Shown piece by piece: positions 1-11,612 of a stretch of DNA of 64,000 bases. This stretch comes from Mycobacterium uberis (GTDB lineage: Bacteria; Actinomycetota; Actinomycetes; Mycobacteriales; Mycobacteriaceae). The notes under the pieces are model-generated. The model was not told where the DNA came from. It ran no database searches and worked only from the letters and a program-made list of their open reading frames with translations. The stretch is taken from NCBI RefSeq assembly GCF_003408705.1, contig NZ_QAYL01000018.1, positions 1-64,000 of the forward strand, in the 5' to 3' direction. Both the position numbers and the translations under genes were made by a program. The first letter of the stretch is position 1; every line of letters starts with the position of its first letter.

Positions 1-96
1 CAAGCATACCTAAAATTGCTGGGCCCTAACCGCATCCAAAGGCCACTCGAACGAAGCAACAGCTGCTATACGAGCAAGGACAATTCAACACCCACA

Positions 97-1042
97 GCGG
101 TAATAACAGTCGATCCCCACATAAAGATCGTAGACCACAACGACCGCACGACGCTGTCCCCGCGCCATGATAGGCAATCAAAAGCACGGCCAGTCTCGGG
201 GCGCCGCTGACCGTTCGCCTGCGAAACGATGACATCAACACCGTCGAAGCCCCCGTCAAACTCCCAGCTCGGATCAGATTGCTCTCGATAGGACACGGCC
301 AAAAGAGCGACGAAGCTAACACCGTGTCGGTCGGTATAACCGCCCAAACCTCCGGATCACTCAACCTTGTCGAAATCGGCTCGAGCACAAAAACATTACA
401 TGCTCCGGTCGAGCACCTGGACAACTTAATTCAAGACCAGAACCCAGACCATCAACCGACTCCACATCGTTCTCACACACCTGGCTTCTGGTGACGCAAG
501 CCGCATACTTAAACGCCGAACAAGCCGCTGATCTGTTGCGCACCGTGGGTCCCCGCGATACCGCCAGCAAGACACTGCGCGCACTGGCTGCTGACCCAAC
601 CGCTGAGTTGCACAGGCTCGACCGCGAGATCGACAAAGCCACTCTCTCCGACGTCGAGACTGCCATTCAAGCCTCCGACCCATCTCCACGGCATCGGCGC
701 CTCTACCGCCGCCAAGATCCTGTCCAGAGTCGGATCCATCCCGCAGTTCGATTCGCCAGCGACTGTTCACCAACTATCCCGACACCGCACCGATCGAAGT
801 ATCTTCGTATCGTCCAGAAACGCCGTCTATCACCGGCTTTCCCGAGCCTGCGACCGCCAACTCAACTTGTGCCTCCACATCATGGCTACCACCCAATCCG
901 ACGAAACACCAGCGGCAAAACTTACTACCTACGCAAACCCGCGAGCAGCAAAAACCACAACGAAACAATGTACTACCTCAAACAACAACTCTCCGACACC
1001 ATCTACCGACCGCTCCGCAACGACACCAACACCACCACTTAA
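97..1042 (+). pseudogene. IS110-family transposase, frameshifted remnant
   Basis: Three plus-strand frames read in succession as one IS110-type transposase. The N-terminal DEDD-like start (VDPHIKI) lies near 100, the block GHGQKSDEAN near 300, AADLLRTVGPRDTASKTLRA near 520, and the C-terminal Transposase_20 part (RRNTSGKTYYLRKPASSKNH, then the ending NDTNTTT) at 900-1042. At least two frame changes (near 490 and between 690 and 890) and in-frame stops in the early part show it is dead. IS110 elements carry a RuvC-like DEDD domain followed by a serine-containing transposase domain. No clear terminal repeats were identified, as is usual for the family. It lies just beyond the 3' end of the PPE gene, where related mycobacteria are expected to have other genes, so it may mark an old insertion or recombination site. 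Confidence 0.8.
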
Positions 1043-1334
1043 CACAAAGAAACACCACCTTGATGCACACAACCCTCACCACCGCAGACACATCAGAACT
1101 GCTGCAACGGTCCCCCAAAGGCCTGTACACACCGCACAAATGGCACCGCTACCACAAACTCGGATGTAGCGGTCTGAAACACTGCCGCAGCATCTCCGAC
1201 AAAAACGTCTGTGCCGACAGTGCAGATTACCCGGCTTCATCGATCGCGCTGCAAATCTACGCCGCACTGGCGGCAAACTCCAAACTGATGAACTCAGCCT
1301 TCGGGTCATCCATTCGACATCGTCGACTATAGGG
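1043..1334. other. Non-coding stretch, origin unclear
   Basis: A 90-codon plus-strand frame is open here, but its composition (runs of Thr/His early, no recognisable domain) and the frames around it do not resemble a mycobacterial protein I know. Probably decayed DNA between the transposase remnant and the 3' end of the PPE gene. Confidence 0.4.
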
Positions 1335-2960
1335 TCACCGTACTTCGTCGATTGCCTTCTGGTCGGGGCCCCAGGTGCCCGGGACCATCGGCATCGTTGG
1401 GCTACCGCCAAAGTCATCACCGACCAACGTGGTCAACCCAGCCACCTCAACAACGGTCTCTTGGCGTACCGTGCCAGCAAACCCAAAGAATCCCGCACCA
1501 CGATCGGACGTCCGGGCATCCGGCCGGTCCTCTGGGGACGAACCTACCACATCGAAACCTGTGTCCATCGTCATGGGCTCTTGACGGTGGACACGTTCCT
1601 CCGTCGCCGAGCGTCGCCGCCGCCGAGCCCTCGCCTGATTACGCGCCGAGGCCTGGACGGCCGCCTCGGCCGCAGTGGAATCGGAGGCCGACGCTGAGGC
1701 ATTGGTGTAAGCCGACTGTCCGGAGCCGAATCCAATCCCTGGACCGCCACCACCGACGAAGTAAGAAGGGAAATCTCCGAAACCAACAGCCGGTGGTGCC
1801 GGAGCAGCTGTAGCAGCGCTGATTACCGACGCTGGGGCTGAGGCTGGGGTCGAGGCCGAGGTGGGCGGCGAACCTGGCGCGACGATTGCCGGCACTCCCC
1901 CGGTGACCGCCAACATGGCAGGCACAGCCGCAACAGGTGCCAACGTCGGAACCACCGCAGACGGAAAAGTACCCGGGCCAGATAGCCCTGCCAAGCCGGC
2001 TACCACTCCCAGGCTAGCGCTGGTACCACCGAGAGCAACCGCCAGCAACTGTGGGGACTCGGCCAGCCAGGGCGCAAGCTGGGCAATATGCGTAGGCCAA
2101 TCCAACACGAGAATGTAAAGGAGGAACCGAAAAGCCGCCGTCGGATCAATGAACAACAGTTCCCAAAACTGTTCACCATCTTGAAAAAACTCAAGGCCTC
2201 GAGCAAGCCACCACATCGGGTTGCCTGAAAAGACATAATCGTCGTAGTCCAGTCCATTCAGAGTGCCGTGGAGGGGATCCCAAACTAAACGTCCTGCACT
2301 GACGTTACGCAGGATTTCCGCAAAGGCGTTATCGATCACGCTGGCATGACCGCCATGGCTGTGACCGCCATGGCCGTGACCGTCATGGAAGAAGGCCTCC
2401 TCGCCGTTATCCAGTTGCGCGTCAGATTTCAGGATCAGCGGCGGGGCGCCGGTCTGCGGCGTCGAAGCCAACGCCGACTGAGAGATTGCCGAATAGGTCG
2501 CCATCGTGGTGGCGGCCCGTACCCACATCTGCACATACTCTTCCTCATTAATCGCAATGGGGATGGCGTTGACGCCAAAGAAATTGGTCGCAGCCAACAC
2601 CTCACGCATGACACGGTTGGCGGCCAGCTCAAGCTGAGTCGGCATGGCGGCTACCGCAACGGTGTAAGCCGCAGCCACGACCTCTTGTTGTGTAGCCACT
2701 TCTATGCAGACGGCGGCAGTTTTCATCAGCCATGTCAGAAACGGCAGGCACGCGGCCACAAACGCCTCGGCAGCTTGCCCCTGCCATCCCCAGGACCATA
2801 CCTCTCCTAATAATGCCTCAACATCTGATGCCGCCTCTTCATATTTCATGGCAAGCTGTGAATTGCACGAAGCAGAGTTCAACATAGGCCCGACCCCCGC
2901 ACCGAGGTTCAGCATCGCTGAGTGTACCTCTGGAGGAAAGGCCATCCACGGGTCCATCAC
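1335..2960 (-). CDS. PPE family protein, PPW-type, with His-rich loop (PPE20-like)
   Basis: The N-terminus carries PPE at residues 9-11 and the conserved ~180-residue helical PPE domain with a WxG motif (GWQG near 58-61), through which PPE proteins pair with a PE partner for type VII (ESX) secretion. The C-terminal half has GFAGT and, near the end, PMVPGTW; these are the GFxGT and PxxPxxW signatures of the PPW subgroup. Residues 192-205 hold six histidines alternating with glycine, a likely metal-binding loop. An Ala/Pro-rich linker and an Arg-rich stretch precede the PPW motifs. GTG at 2960 gives GTGA overlap with the PE stop; ATG at 2957 is equally possible. Position after pyrF and PE matches Rv1386-Rv1387 (PE15/PPE20) of M. 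tuberculosis, a pair reported to take part in calcium passage across the outer membrane. The orthology is inferred from position and motifs. Confidence 0.9.
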   Translation of the reverse strand: MMDPWMAFPPEVHSAMLNLGAGVGPMLNSASCNSQLAMKYEEAASDVEALLGEVWSWGWQGQAAEAFVAACLPFLTWLMKTAAVCIEVATQQEVVAAAYTVAVAAMPTQLELAANRVMREVLAATNFFGVNAIPIAINEEEYVQMWVRAATTMATYSAISQSALASTPQTGAPPLILKSDAQLDNGEEAFFHDGHGHGGHSHGGHASVIDNAFAEILRNVSAGRLVWDPLHGTLNGLDYDDYVFSGNPMWWLARGLEFFQDGEQFWELLFIDPTAAFRFLLYILVLDWPTHIAQLAPWLAESPQLLAVALGGTSASLGVVAGLAGLSGPGTFPSAVVPTLAPVAAVPAMLAVTGGVPAIVAPGSPPTSASTPASAPASVISAATAAPAPPAVGFGDFPSYFVGGGGPGIGFGSGQSAYTNASASASDSTAAEAAVQASARNQARARRRRRSATEERVHRQEPMTMDTGFDVVGSSPEDRPDARTSDRGAGFFGFAGTVRQETVVEVAGLTTLVGDDFGGSPTMPMVPGTWGPDQKAIDEVR

Positions 2961-3274
2961 AACCCACTGCCGAGGTACGACGCTGCCGTCAGCATGTCCC
3001 CCATCACATAACTAGCACCCGATTCAGCTACCCCGGTCCCCGAGCGGCCAAGCTCCTCAATCCCCTGAACGGCCATTGCCACATGCTGACAACCATGAAC
3101 ACTGAACCCAACCGCGTTCTGCACCGACACCGGATCGGACCCAGGCGGGATCACCGCCGCGATAAACGGAGCCGCCTCAGCGTGTACCGCGGCTAGCCGA
3201 GTAACCAACGCCTCGATAGCAGCACTGGCACCTTCCAAGCCTCCGGGAACGACTCGCAACGTCATGACAAACAC
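2957..3274 (-). CDS. PE family protein (PE15-like), partner of the PPE gene
   Basis: About 105 residues, made only of the PE domain: two predicted amphipathic helices and the C-terminal ESX secretion signal YxxxD (Tyr89-Val-Met-Gly-Asp93). It would form the helical bundle with the PPE protein encoded immediately downstream; the two genes overlap by GTGA, so translation is probably coupled. The Pro-Glu pair that names the family is Pro-Gly here (VVPGGL), an unusual loss. The start may be the ATG at 3274 or the internal ATG at 3265 (MTLRVVP), the latter better matching the usual PE15 N-terminus. The upstream 175 bases (3275-3449) separate it from pyrF and hold no other gene; a promoter of its own is possible there. 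Confidence 0.88.
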   Translation of the reverse strand: MFVMTLRVVPGGLEGASAAIEALVTRLAAVHAEAAPFIAAVIPPGSDPVSVQNAVGFSVHGCQHVAMAVQGIEELGRSGTGVAESGASYVMGDMLTAASYLGSGL

Positions 3275-3449
3275 TCCATCTATTAAGGATGCAACAGGGA
3301 TTCAACAGGCAGTTCACACCACTATTGCATATGAATACCATTACTAGCGAGAGGTTAGGGCACAACATAGCGCACTACCAAAGACGGTTGAGGAGTGTAC
3401 ACATTACCGCTTACCTCGAGACCTCGTGTCTGCGGAGCTGCGGCACCCA

Positions 3450-4289
3450 CTAAACAGTAGCGAGATAGGCGACGGCGTCGCGCATCCGCTCACCCGCCGC
3501 TCGCAGCTCTGAGACGCCGGGGCCGGCGCGTAGCACTGCACGTGACACCGCAGGCAACAGCTGTCCCGGTGCCGCCCCACCTAAACCGCCGAGCGCCTCG
3601 GGACACCCACCCTGCGCCCCAATCCCAGGCACCAGCACTGGTCCGCCCAGCGCACTAACATCGGGCGCCTCGAAAACCGTTGCCCCTACGACTACCCCAA
3701 CGTATCCCGGCTCGGACAGATTGGCGGATCGGCTCACTTCCCCATTGATCAAAGTGGCCTGGTCTACGATCAGCTGAGCCACTGCACGACCGTCAAACGT
3801 GGCGCGTTGCACAGTAGCACCCTCGGGGTTGGAGGTTGATGCCAGCACGAACACACCCCGATCGTGTGCCGCAGCGGTTTCCAGCAGTGGCCGCAACGAG
3901 CCGAACCCGAGGTAGGGCGAGACCGTCACCGCGTCAGCGGCCAGCGCTGAATCGCCCACCCAAGCAGCGGCATAGGCCGCCATCGTCGATCCGATATCTC
4001 CCCGCTTGGCGTCGGCCAACACCAGCACGCCGACAGACTGCAACGCAGTGATGGTGCGCTCCAGCACCGCAAACCCGGCGGCGCCGTAGGTTTCAAAAAA
4101 CGCTACCTGCGGTTTGACGATGGCGAAACCGGAAAACGCCTCTACACAGATGTCACAGAACATAGCCAGCCCGTCCGCGGTGGTCGGCAAGTCCCATGCG
4201 CGCAGCAACTCGGGATGTGGATCTATGCCCAGACACAGCTGCCCACAGCGTGACGTCGCCTCAGCCAGTCGCGCACCGAAACCGGTCAT
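3450..4289 (-). CDS. pyrF: Orotidine 5'-phosphate decarboxylase (type 2)
   Basis: Catalyses the last step of UMP synthesis, decarboxylation of OMP to UMP, as a TIM-barrel homodimer in the cytoplasm. The 279-residue protein has the catalytic DAKRGDIG block at residues 93-100 (Asp-Ala-Lys-Arg-Gly-Asp) and the early GIDPHPELL motif of the PyrF2 subfamily found in mycobacteria. The ATG at 4289 overlaps the carB stop as ATGA, so the gene is translationally coupled to carB and forms the last enzyme gene of the pyrimidine operon. Full length; no missing parts noted. Confidence 0.97.
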   Translation of the reverse strand: MTGFGARLAEATSRCGQLCLGIDPHPELLRAWDLPTTADGLAMFCDICVEAFSGFAIVKPQVAFFETYGAAGFAVLERTITALQSVGVLVLADAKRGDIGSTMAAYAAAWVGDSALAADAVTVSPYLGFGSLRPLLETAAAHDRGVFVLASTSNPEGATVQRATFDGRAVAQLIVDQATLINGEVSRSANLSEPGYVGVVVGATVFEAPDVSALGGPVLVPGIGAQGGCPEALGGLGGAAPGQLLPAVSRAVLRAGPGVSELRAAGERMRDAVAYLATV

Positions 4290-7200
4290 TGGACCTCCTG
4301 ATCGGCCCTATCAGCAGCACTGCCCGCCCCAATAGCACTGTGCAGCTCTTGCAGTGGCCACACTCCAATGTCGCCGCGGATCCCCGCTTCGATGCCCTGC
4401 ACCGCAGCGGAAGCACCCTGCACCGTAGTAACATATGGAATATTGACCGAGATTGCGGCCGAGCGGATCTCGTAGCCGTCGACACGCGGACCGAAGTTAC
4501 CATAGGGCGTGTTGATCACCATATCAACGTCACCAGCCCGGATCGCATCGACCGCAGACAACGCGGGGCGACCCGCTTTCGGTTGCTCAAAATGCTTACG
4601 AACCTCATCGCAGGGAATGCCGTTGCGGCGCAACATCTCCGCGGTTCCCTTGGTGGCTATAACATGAAACCCCAGGTCAGCCAACCGCTTAATGGGGAAC
4701 ACCAACGACCGCTTATCCCGATTGGCCACCGACACAAATACCGTACCTTGGGTCGGCAACGAGCCATACGCAGCAGTCTGGCTCTTGGCGAATGCACTGC
4801 CGAAATCGTGGTCGACTCCCATGACTTCGCCGGTCGATTTCATCTCTGGACTGAGCAAGGAGTCGATAGCGGCTCCGTCGGTGCGCCGGAACCGGCGAAA
4901 CGGCAACACGGCTTCCTTGACCGCGACCGGGGCGTGTGGCGCTGCGTTGCCACCGTCCCCGGAAGCTGCCAACATGCCTTCGGAACGAAGCCGGGAAATA
5001 CTGGCGCCCAACATGATTCTAGCACAGGCCTTGGCGAGCGGGATTGCGGTCGCCTTAGAAACGAACGGCACAGTACGGCTCGCACGCGGGTTAGCTTCCA
5101 AGACATAGAGCACGTCGTCTTTAAGAGCATACTGCACATTGAGCAGTCCCACCACGCCGATCCCCCGTGCTATAGCTTCAGTCGCCTGACGCACCTTCTC
5201 GAGGTCGCTGCGACCCAATGTTACTGGCGGTAACACGCAGGCCGAATCACCAGAGTGGATACCGGCTTCCTCGATGTGCTCCATAACTCCGCCGATGTAC
5301 ACCTCGGTGCTGTCGCATAGTGCGTCGACGTCGATCTCGACCGCATCCTCGAGAAAGCGGTCCACCAGAACCGGGTGCTCGGGTGACAACGCGGTGGCAC
5401 GCGTGATGTAGTCCCTCAGCGTCTCCTCGTCGTAAACGATCTCCATGCCACGACCGCCCAGTACATACGAGGGTCGCACTAACACTGGGTAGCCAATCTC
5501 AGCAGCGATGCGGCGTGCTTGCGCGAAAGTCGTTGCAGTGCCATACTTTGGTGCTGATAGCCCGGCGGTCGCTAGCATGTCGCCGAACGCGCCGCGATCC
5601 TCGGCGAGGTCGATGGCAGGCGGCGGGGTGCCCACAATAGGAACCCCAGCATCGGCGAGCCGTTGCGCAAGCCCGAGCGAAGTTTGGCCGCCGAGTTGCA
5701 CGATAACGCCGGCGACACCGGCGCCACCCGCCCCAGACTGCTCTTCGGCACGGAACACCTCAAGGACGTCTTCGAACGTCAACGGCTCGAAGTACAGCCT
5801 GTCGGCAGTGTCATAGTCGGTGGATACTGTCTCTGGGTTACAGTTAATCATTACCGTTTCAAAACCAGCTTGCGACAAAGTTTTTGCTGCATGAACGCAA
5901 CTGTAGTCAAATTCGATGCCCTGGCCGATACGGTTGGGGCCGGACCCTAGGATCAACACTTTGGGCTTCGCGGTTTGCGGAACCACCTCCGTCTCGGCGG
6001 CAAAGTCGAGTTCGTAGCTACTGTAGTGGTAGGGTGTCTTAACCGCGAACTCTGCGGCGCAGGTATCGACCGTCTTGTACACCGGGTGGATGTACATCCG
6101 CTCTCGCAACGACCGAACTCCGTCCTCTCCGGCTAACTCCGGTCGCAACGCGGCCACCTGGCAATCTGACAGCCCGTTATGCTTAGCGCGCCGCAGTAGC
6201 TCAGCATCAAGGACCGGGGCAGCAACTAGCTCGCCGCGCAGCTTCACCAGTTCGCCGATCTGCGCAACAAACCAGGGATCGATGCCAGAGACCTGGGCCA
6301 CCCTTTCAATCGAAGCACCTAACCTCAACGCCAGCTCGACATCATAGAGTCGACCTTCGGTCGGGATCTGCAGCCGGGTCATGGCTTCCTCAACGTCGCC
6401 CTGCGGGTCAGGCGTAGTCCAGAACCCGACACGACTAGTCTCCAGCGACCGCATCACCTTGCCGAGCGCCTCGACAAAATTGCGGCCCAACGACATTGCT
6501 TCGCCAACGGATTTCATCGTAGTAGTCAAGGTGGGATCGGCACCCGGGAATTTCTCGAACGCAAACCGGGGTGCCTTGACCACGATGTAGTCCAGGGTAG
6601 GCTCGAAGCAGGCCGGCGTTTCCTTGGTGATATCATTGACGATCTCGTCAAGAGTGTAACCGATGGCCAGTTGGGCCGCGATCTTGGCGATCGGGAAACC
6701 AGTGGCCTTGGACGCCAACGCACTAGATCGCGACACCCGTGGATTCATCTCAATGACGATCAGCCGGCCGTCGCGTGGGTCGACCGCGAACTGGATGTTG
6801 CAGCCGCCGGTGTCCACACCAACCTCACGCAGAATCGCGATGCCCAGGTCGCGCATCCGCTGGTATTCTCGGTCGGTCAGCGTCATGGCTGGTGCGACAG
6901 TGACCGAGTCACCGGTGTGCACACCCACCGGATCGACGTTCTCAATCGAGCACACCACCACCACGTTGTCATGGCCATCGCGCATCAGCTCAAGTTCGAA
7001 TTCCTTCCAGCCGTAAATCGATTCCTCGATCAACACATTGGCGCTGGGGCTGGCAGCCAGCCCGGCACCAGCCATCCGCTCGACTTCCTTGGCGGAGTAC
7101 GCCATACCCGAACCCAGGCCACCCATCGTGAAGCTTGGTCGCACCACAAGCGGAAGGCCCACTTCATCAACCGTCTCACGGACCTCATTCATGGTGAAAC

Positions 7201-7660
7201 AGACCCGACTGCGGGCAGATTCACCGCCGACCTTGACGACGATGTCTTTGAACCGTTGCCGGTCCTCGCCGCGCTGGATCGCATCGAAATCGGCACCGAT
7301 CAGTTCGACACCATAGCGCTCTAGCACCCCGTTTTCATACAACGCAACCGCGGTGTTGAGCGCGGTCTGACCACCCAAAGTGGCTAGTAATGCATCGATC
7401 TTGTTTCCGCGCTCGGCCTGCTGAGCGATAACCCTCTCGATGAAGGTCGGGGTGATCGGTTCGACGTAGGTGAAGTCTGCGTACTCCGGATCGGTCATGA
7501 TGGTAGCGGGGTTAGAGTTAACTAGACTGACCTGCAACCCTTCGGCACGCAGCACCCGGCATGCTTGGGTGCCAGAGTAGTCAAATTCACATGCCTGCCC
7601 GACGACGATCGGCCCCGAGCCGATCACCAGTACGTGATTCAGGTCAGTCCGCCGCGGCAC
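4286..7660 (-). CDS. carB: Carbamoyl-phosphate synthase large subunit
   Basis: Makes carbamoyl phosphate from bicarbonate, ammonia (channelled from CarA) and two ATP, feeding pyrimidine and arginine synthesis. The 1124-residue protein shows the two homologous ATP-grasp halves, each opening with a GSGP motif ([17 protein letters not shown] near residue 14, [16 protein letters not shown] in the middle), and a C-terminal methylglyoxal-synthase-like regulatory domain ([11 protein letters not shown]). The reading frame is open further upstream, but the GTG at 7660 is chosen because it starts [11 protein letters not shown] as in relatives and is preceded by an AAAGGGGG ribosome binding site. An 82-base gap separates it from carA, the only real gap in the pyr enzyme block; the 3' end overlaps pyrF by ATGA. 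Confidence 0.97.
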   Translation of the reverse strand: MPRRTDLNHVLVIGSGPIVVGQACEFDYSGTQACRVLRAEGLQVSLVNSNPATIMTDPEYADFTYVEPITPTFIERVIAQQAERGNKIDALLATLGGQTALNTAVALYENGVLERYGVELIGADFDAIQRGEDRQRFKDIVVKVGGESARSRVCFTMNEVRETVDEVGLPLVVRPSFTMGGLGSGMAYSAKEVERMAGAGLAASPSANVLIEESIYGWKEFELELMRDGHDNVVVVCSIENVDPVGVHTGDSVTVAPAMTLTDREYQRMRDLGIAILREVGVDTGGCNIQFAVDPRDGRLIVIEMNPRVSRSSALASKATGFPIAKIAAQLAIGYTLDEIVNDITKETPACFEPTLDYIVVKAPRFAFEKFPGADPTLTTTMKSVGEAMSLGRNFVEALGKVMRSLETSRVGFWTTPDPQGDVEEAMTRLQIPTEGRLYDVELALRLGASIERVAQVSGIDPWFVAQIGELVKLRGELVAAPVLDAELLRRAKHNGLSDCQVAALRPELAGEDGVRSLRERMYIHPVYKTVDTCAAEFAVKTPYHYSSYELDFAAETEVVPQTAKPKVLILGSGPNRIGQGIEFDYSCVHAAKTLSQAGFETVMINCNPETVSTDYDTADRLYFEPLTFEDVLEVFRAEEQSGAGGAGVAGVIVQLGGQTSLGLAQRLADAGVPIVGTPPPAIDLAEDRGAFGDMLATAGLSAPKYGTATTFAQARRIAAEIGYPVLVRPSYVLGGRGMEIVYDEETLRDYITRATALSPEHPVLVDRFLEDAVEIDVDALCDSTEVYIGGVMEHIEEAGIHSGDSACVLPPVTLGRSDLEKVRQATEAIARGIGVVGLLNVQYALKDDVLYVLEANPRASRTVPFVSKATAIPLAKACARIMLGASISRLRSEGMLAASGDGGNAAPHAPVAVKEAVLPFRRFRRTDGAAIDSLLSPEMKSTGEVMGVDHDFGSAFAKSQTAAYGSLPTQGTVFVSVANRDKRSLVFPIKRLADLGFHVIATKGTAEMLRRNGIPCDEVRKHFEQPKAGRPALSAVDAIRAGDVDMVINTPYGNFGPRVDGYEIRSAAISVNIPYVTTVQGASAAVQGIEAGIRGDIGVWPLQELHSAIGAGSAADRADQEVQ

Positions 7661-7742
7661 TAGCGACCCCCTTTCTGGGCACGAGCGTACCCATGTGCAC
7701 GACGATCGCGGCACGTCACTGTACAGATATGCGCGTTCGCGG

Positions 7743-8870
7743 TCATCGCTGAGCCGCCATGAGTTCAACAAAACTTTCGAAGAGGTACTCCGCATCGTGC
7801 GGTCCAGCGGCCGCCTCCGGGTGATACTGCACCGAAAATGCGCTACCGTCAACAAGTTTTATACCTTCCACCACTCCATCGTTGGCGCAGGTGTGACTGA
7901 CCATCGCTGGGCCGAAAGGCGTGTCGAAGTACTGACCCGCCTCACCTTCCAGTGCAAAGCCGTGGTTTTGCGCGGTCACCGCGACTCGCCCGGTAGCGTG
8001 ATCGATCACCGGGATGTTGATCCCGCGGTGGCCGAACATCATCTTATAAGTCGACAGGCCTAACGCCCGGCCCAAGATCTGGTTGCCGAAACAGATGCCG
8101 AACAAAGGAATTCTGGCACCCAACACCTCCCGAGTGAGCGCTACGACGTGGTCGGCGGTAGCCGGATCGCCGGGTCCATTCGACAAAAACAGGCCACACG
8201 GTTTGATTTCGGCAATTTGGTCGAATGTCGCCGATGCCGGCAGCACATAGCTGCGGATCCCGCGTCGGGCGAAGTTGCGCGGCGTGTTGGTCTTGATCCC
8301 AAGGTCGAGTGCAGCCACCGTAAACCGGTGCAACCCTTTGGGTTCAACAACATATGTATTCGGTGTGCTGACTTCGCTGGCGAGATCGGCACCCAACATC
8401 GACTGCTGGGTCCGCACCCGCTCCACCAACGTTTCGATATTTAAAGGTTCGGTCACTGCCCCGCCAGAGAACACCCCTGCCTTCATCGAACCGTGGTTGC
8501 GCAGATGACGTACTACCGCCCGGGTATCGATGCCGGAGATCCCAACGACATTCTGGCGCACCAGCTCGTCTTCCAGCGTGCCGGTGGCGCGCCAATTCGA
8601 CGCGCACGGCGACGGGTCGCGCACTGCGTAACCGGCGACCCAGATTTTGTCGTCGCGGCTCTCGCCATCTTGGTCATTCCAGCCGGTGTTGCCGATCTGC
8701 GGTGCGGTCGCCACCACGATCTGACGGTAATAGCTAGGATCGGTCAACGTTTCTTGGTAGCCGGACATGCCGGTACTGAACACGGTTTCACCCAACGTTT
8801 GGCCAATCGCACCAAATGACGTGCCAGTGAAGACTCGGCCGTCCTCAAGTATCAGTAGGGCTTTAGTCAC
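7743..8870 (-). CDS. carA: Carbamoyl-phosphate synthase small subunit (glutaminase)
   Basis: Hydrolyses glutamine and delivers ammonia to CarB. The N-terminal CPSase small-chain domain ([27 protein letters not shown]) is followed by a class I glutamine amidotransferase domain with the nucleophile motif GICFGNQ and the catalytic His/Glu motif QYHPEA near the C-terminus. An in-frame start at 8891 exists, but GTG at 8870 is preferred: it has a strong AGGAGG site directly upstream, starts [14 protein letters not shown] as in relatives, and overlaps the preceding gene's stop as GTGA. 375 residues, full length. Confidence 0.97.
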   Translation of the reverse strand: MTKALLILEDGRVFTGTSFGAIGQTLGETVFSTGMSGYQETLTDPSYYRQIVVATAPQIGNTGWNDQDGESRDDKIWVAGYAVRDPSPCASNWRATGTLEDELVRQNVVGISGIDTRAVVRHLRNHGSMKAGVFSGGAVTEPLNIETLVERVRTQQSMLGADLASEVSTPNTYVVEPKGLHRFTVAALDLGIKTNTPRNFARRGIRSYVLPASATFDQIAEIKPCGLFLSNGPGDPATADHVVALTREVLGARIPLFGICFGNQILGRALGLSTYKMMFGHRGINIPVIDHATGRVAVTAQNHGFALEGEAGQYFDTPFGPAMVSHTCANDGVVEGIKLVDGSAFSVQYHPEAAAGPHDAEYLFESFVELMAAQR

Positions 8871-9367
8871 GCGACCTCCTCCCGAAGCCAATCTGAATAC
8901 TCGTCACGGTTGTTCGCCCGAAACCCAGCATCGATATCAACGTCTGAAGGCAGCCACCACCGGATCGCAAATATCCCATTGCGAGCAACGACCTTTCCGA
9001 CGATGCCACGCTCGATACGGATGACAATAACCGAATCCTGCGGAATCCAAATCGGACGGGTATGGATGCGCTGCAGCATGATTACTCCGGGATAGCGGGT
9101 CAACACCGCTTTGCTGCGATATCCAAGGTTGCCGGCTGCGATCCGCTCATTCCAGGCTGGCACCATCGTGCACCCGACGTACATGCCGCGGGTAATAATA
9201 GTTACCGAGTCCACCTCGTCGGGCGTGTCGGGCAGGATGTCGATCAGCTCTGTCTGCCGCTGCCCACGACGCCGCCATCCGTGCATCATCAGTTGGATCG
9301 TCACTGCGATCAACACCACCAGTACTGCCGCAAAAACCAGCAATCCCACCAGCGTGCTGGAGTTCAC
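8867..9367 (-). CDS. Small membrane protein embedded in the pyr operon (Rv1382-like)
   Basis: 166 residues if read from GTG at 9367, which overlaps the pyrC stop as GTGA; the 3' end overlaps carA in the same way. A single transmembrane helix at about residues 6-24 ([19 protein letters not shown]) is followed by a basic stop-transfer stretch (WRRRGQRQ) and a soluble cytoplasmic domain of about 130 residues rich in beta-strand-like sequence (a PH-like fold is conceivable but not shown by motif). The position between pyrC and carA and the 4-base overlaps on both sides are what I recall for Rv1382 in other mycobacteria. Function is not known to me. The longer open frame up to 9499 overlaps pyrC and is not used. 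Confidence 0.85.
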   Translation of the reverse strand: MNSSTLVGLLVFAAVLVVLIAVTIQLMMHGWRRRGQRQTELIDILPDTPDEVDSVTIITRGMYVGCTMVPAWNERIAAGNLGYRSKAVLTRYPGVIMLQRIHTRPIWIPQDSVIVIRIERGIVGKVVARNGIFAIRWWLPSDVDIDAGFRANNRDEYSDWLREEVA

Positions 9368-10656
9368 ACCGCACTCTTCTGATCCCGGGCAGTGACCTTC
9401 CCGCGCAGTAGGGTTGCAGTCACAGTGGCTGGCAGGGTCATCGACTCGTACGGTGTGTTTGACGACCGGCTGGCCAAGCCGTCGCCGGTGACCGTCCAAG
9501 TAGCGTCCGGGTCCACTACCGTCAGGTTAGCCGGTTCACCCACCTCCAGTGGCCGACCATGATCAGACAACCCGGCGATGCGAGCCGGATTCTCGCTCAT
9601 CACCCGGGCGACATCGCGCCAACTTAACAGGCCAGGCACCACCATCGTGTGCGCCACCACCGACAGCGCTGTCTGTAAACCCAACATACCAGGGCGCGCC
9701 GCAGAAAATTCGATACATTTCTCATGCTCGGCATGCGGGGCATGGTCGGTAGCCACACAATCGATGACCCCGTCGGCCAACGCCTGTCGCAGTGCGACTG
9801 CGTCGGCGACTTCCCGCAACGGCGGGTTGACCCGATTCACCCCGTCATAGCCGGCTAACCTGCTGTCGTCGAGCAACAGGTGATGTGGAGTTACCTCAGA
9901 AGTTATCGAAATACCTTGTTCCTTAGCCCATTTCAAGATCTCCGCGGTGCCGGCGGTAGAGACGTGACAGATGTGCACCCGAGCGCCAGCGTCTCGGGCC
10001 AGCAGAGCATCGCGGGCAACGATCGATTCCTCAGCACCCCTGGGCCATCCGGACAGTCCCAGCATGGCAGCAGTAGGCCCCTCGTGCGCAACAGCGCCGA
10101 CGGTCAGCCTCGGCTCCTCGGCATGCTGGGCGATCAGCACCCCCAGACCAGTGGCATACTCTAGAGCACGGCGCATCACCAACGGGTCATGCACGCAGTT
10201 GCCATCGTCGGAGAAAATCCGCACCTGCGCGGCCCCAGCAGCCATCATACCCATCTCGGTAAGCTCGGCTCCGTCCAACCCGACGGTGACCGCACCAACG
10301 GGGTGAACATCAACCAGACCAACCTGCTGTCCGCGGCTCCAGACATAGTCGGTCACCACCGGACTGTCCGCTACCGGGGTGGTATTGGGCATCGCGAAAA
10401 CAGCAGTGTAACCACCGAGAGCCGCTGCTGTTGAACCAGTTTCGATATCTTCGGCATATTCGCGTCCCGGTTCGCGCAGGTGGGTGTGCAGGTCGACAAA
10501 TCCAGGTAGCAGCACCTGGTCTGTTGCATCAATGACGTCAGCGGTGTCAGGAATATCAAGACCCGCACGAATGCTGATGATCTGACCGTCCTCAACTAGG
10601 ACATCGACTCGTTCACCCTCACCATAAAGCCGAACACCGCGAAGTAACACGCTCAT
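9364..10656 (-). CDS. pyrC: Dihydroorotase
   Basis: Third step of pyrimidine synthesis: cyclises carbamoyl aspartate to dihydroorotate. A 430-residue amidohydrolase of the class I/multimeric type, with the zinc-binding [10 protein letters not shown] motif near residue 56-65, the AMPNT block of the active site near 90, further metal-ligand histidines ([15 protein letters not shown]) and the catalytic Asp motif CVATDHAPH. It starts with ATG at 10656, overlapping the pyrB stop (ATGA), and its own stop overlaps the start of the small membrane-protein gene. Complete. Confidence 0.97.
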   Translation of the reverse strand: MSVLLRGVRLYGEGERVDVLVEDGQIISIRAGLDIPDTADVIDATDQVLLPGFVDLHTHLREPGREYAEDIETGSTAAALGGYTAVFAMPNTTPVADSPVVTDYVWSRGQQVGLVDVHPVGAVTVGLDGAELTEMGMMAAGAAQVRIFSDDGNCVHDPLVMRRALEYATGLGVLIAQHAEEPRLTVGAVAHEGPTAAMLGLSGWPRGAEESIVARDALLARDAGARVHICHVSTAGTAEILKWAKEQGISITSEVTPHHLLLDDSRLAGYDGVNRVNPPLREVADAVALRQALADGVIDCVATDHAPHAEHEKCIEFSAARPGMLGLQTALSVVAHTMVVPGLLSWRDVARVMSENPARIAGLSDHGRPLEVGEPANLTVVDPDATWTVTGDGLASRSSNTPYESMTLPATVTATLLRGKVTARDQKSAV

Positions 10657-11612
10657 GCCACACCCTCGTTTTCGGTCGACTCGGTCCCAACCAACACATG
10701 GAAAAACACTGCCATCCGCACATACACACCATTGGCAACCTGTTGCAAAACAGCTGATTTCGACGAGTCAGCCACAGAAGAGGCGATCTCCATGCCACGC
10801 AGCATGGGCCCCGGGTGCAGCACCACGGCATGGCCAGGCAGCATTGCCTGGCGCCGCTCGGTTAGCCCGTAGAGATAGGAATATTCGCGGACCGACGGGA
10901 AAAACCCGCCATTCATCCGTTCAGCCTGTACCCTCAGCATGAACACCGCGTCGGCGGCGGGTAGTTCGGCGTCGAGGTGAGCTGAGACGGTGGCGGGCCA
11001 GCCGTCAACCCCAATCGGCAGCAAGGTTGGCGGCGCCACCAGCACCACCTCAGCGCCCAAGGTGTCCAGCAGCACAACGTTGGACCGCGCCACCCGACTA
11101 TGCAAGATGTCGCCGACGATCACGACGCGCCGGCCTTCGATGCCGCCGAGCCGCTGGCGAATGGTGAGCGCGTCGAGTAGCGCCTGGGTCGGATGCTCAT
11201 GAATGCCGTCGCCAGCATTGATCACCGCCGGGCCATCGTCTTTCATCGAAATCCACTCGGCGAGCAGATGCGCAGCACCAGAGGCCGGGTGCCGGATGAC
11301 CAGCGCGTCGGCCCCGGCCGCACGCAGAGTTAGCGCGGTGTCGCGCAACGATTCGCCCTTACCCACCGACGATCCGGCCGCGCTAACGTTGATCACGTCG
11401 GCGCTCATCCACTTGCCGGCCACCTCAAACGACACTCGAGTGCGAGTCGAGTTCTCGTAGAACATCATGATTATCGTGCGACCACGCAGTGTCGGCAGCT
11501 TCTTAATCTCGCGACCCACTAAAGCCTGCGCGAAACGGTCAGCGTCGTCGAGGATTGCGGTGGCATCGTCGCGGCTCAAGTCACCGGCGGCCAGCAGATG
11601 TCTTGGACTCAT
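10653..11612 (-). CDS. pyrB: Aspartate carbamoyltransferase catalytic subunit
   Basis: Condenses carbamoyl phosphate with aspartate to carbamoyl aspartate, the committed pyrimidine step. The 319-residue protein carries the carbamoyl-phosphate binding motif STRTR ([12 protein letters not shown], near residue 54), the HPTQ motif ([11 protein letters not shown], near 138), and the late [12 protein letters not shown] loop. No regulatory subunit (pyrI) is present, as expected for actinobacteria, where control rests on PyrR. The ATG overlaps the pyrR stop (ATGA) and the stop overlaps pyrC (ATGA). Confidence 0.97.
   Translation of the reverse strand: MSPRHLLAAGDLSRDDATAILDDADRFAQALVGREIKKLPTLRGRTIIMMFYENSTRTRVSFEVAGKWMSADVINVSAAGSSVGKGESLRDTALTLRAAGADALVIRHPASGAAHLLAEWISMKDDGPAVINAGDGIHEHPTQALLDALTIRQRLGGIEGRRVVIVGDILHSRVARSNVVLLDTLGAEVVLVAPPTLLPIGVDGWPATVSAHLDAELPAADAVFMLRVQAERMNGGFFPSVREYSYLYGLTERRQAMLPGHAVVLHPGPMLRGMEIASSVADSSKSAVLQQVANGVYVRMAVFFHVLVGTESTENEGVA

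Noticed and set aside
2346..2810. 154-codon plus-strand frame starting in Met-Ala-Val repeats
   Set aside because: Mirror of the His-rich loop and PPE domain coding sequence on the other strand.
4196..5233. 345-codon plus-strand frame
   Set aside because: Lies entirely antisense to carB/pyrF; no domain; typical shadow frame of GC-rich coding DNA.
6671..7324. 217-codon plus-strand frame
   Set aside because: Antisense to conserved carB sequence, no similarity to any family I know.
4286..7855. carB read from the outermost ATG at 7855
   Set aside because: The first 65 residues overlap carA, show no similarity and lack a ribosome site; GTG 7660 has both.
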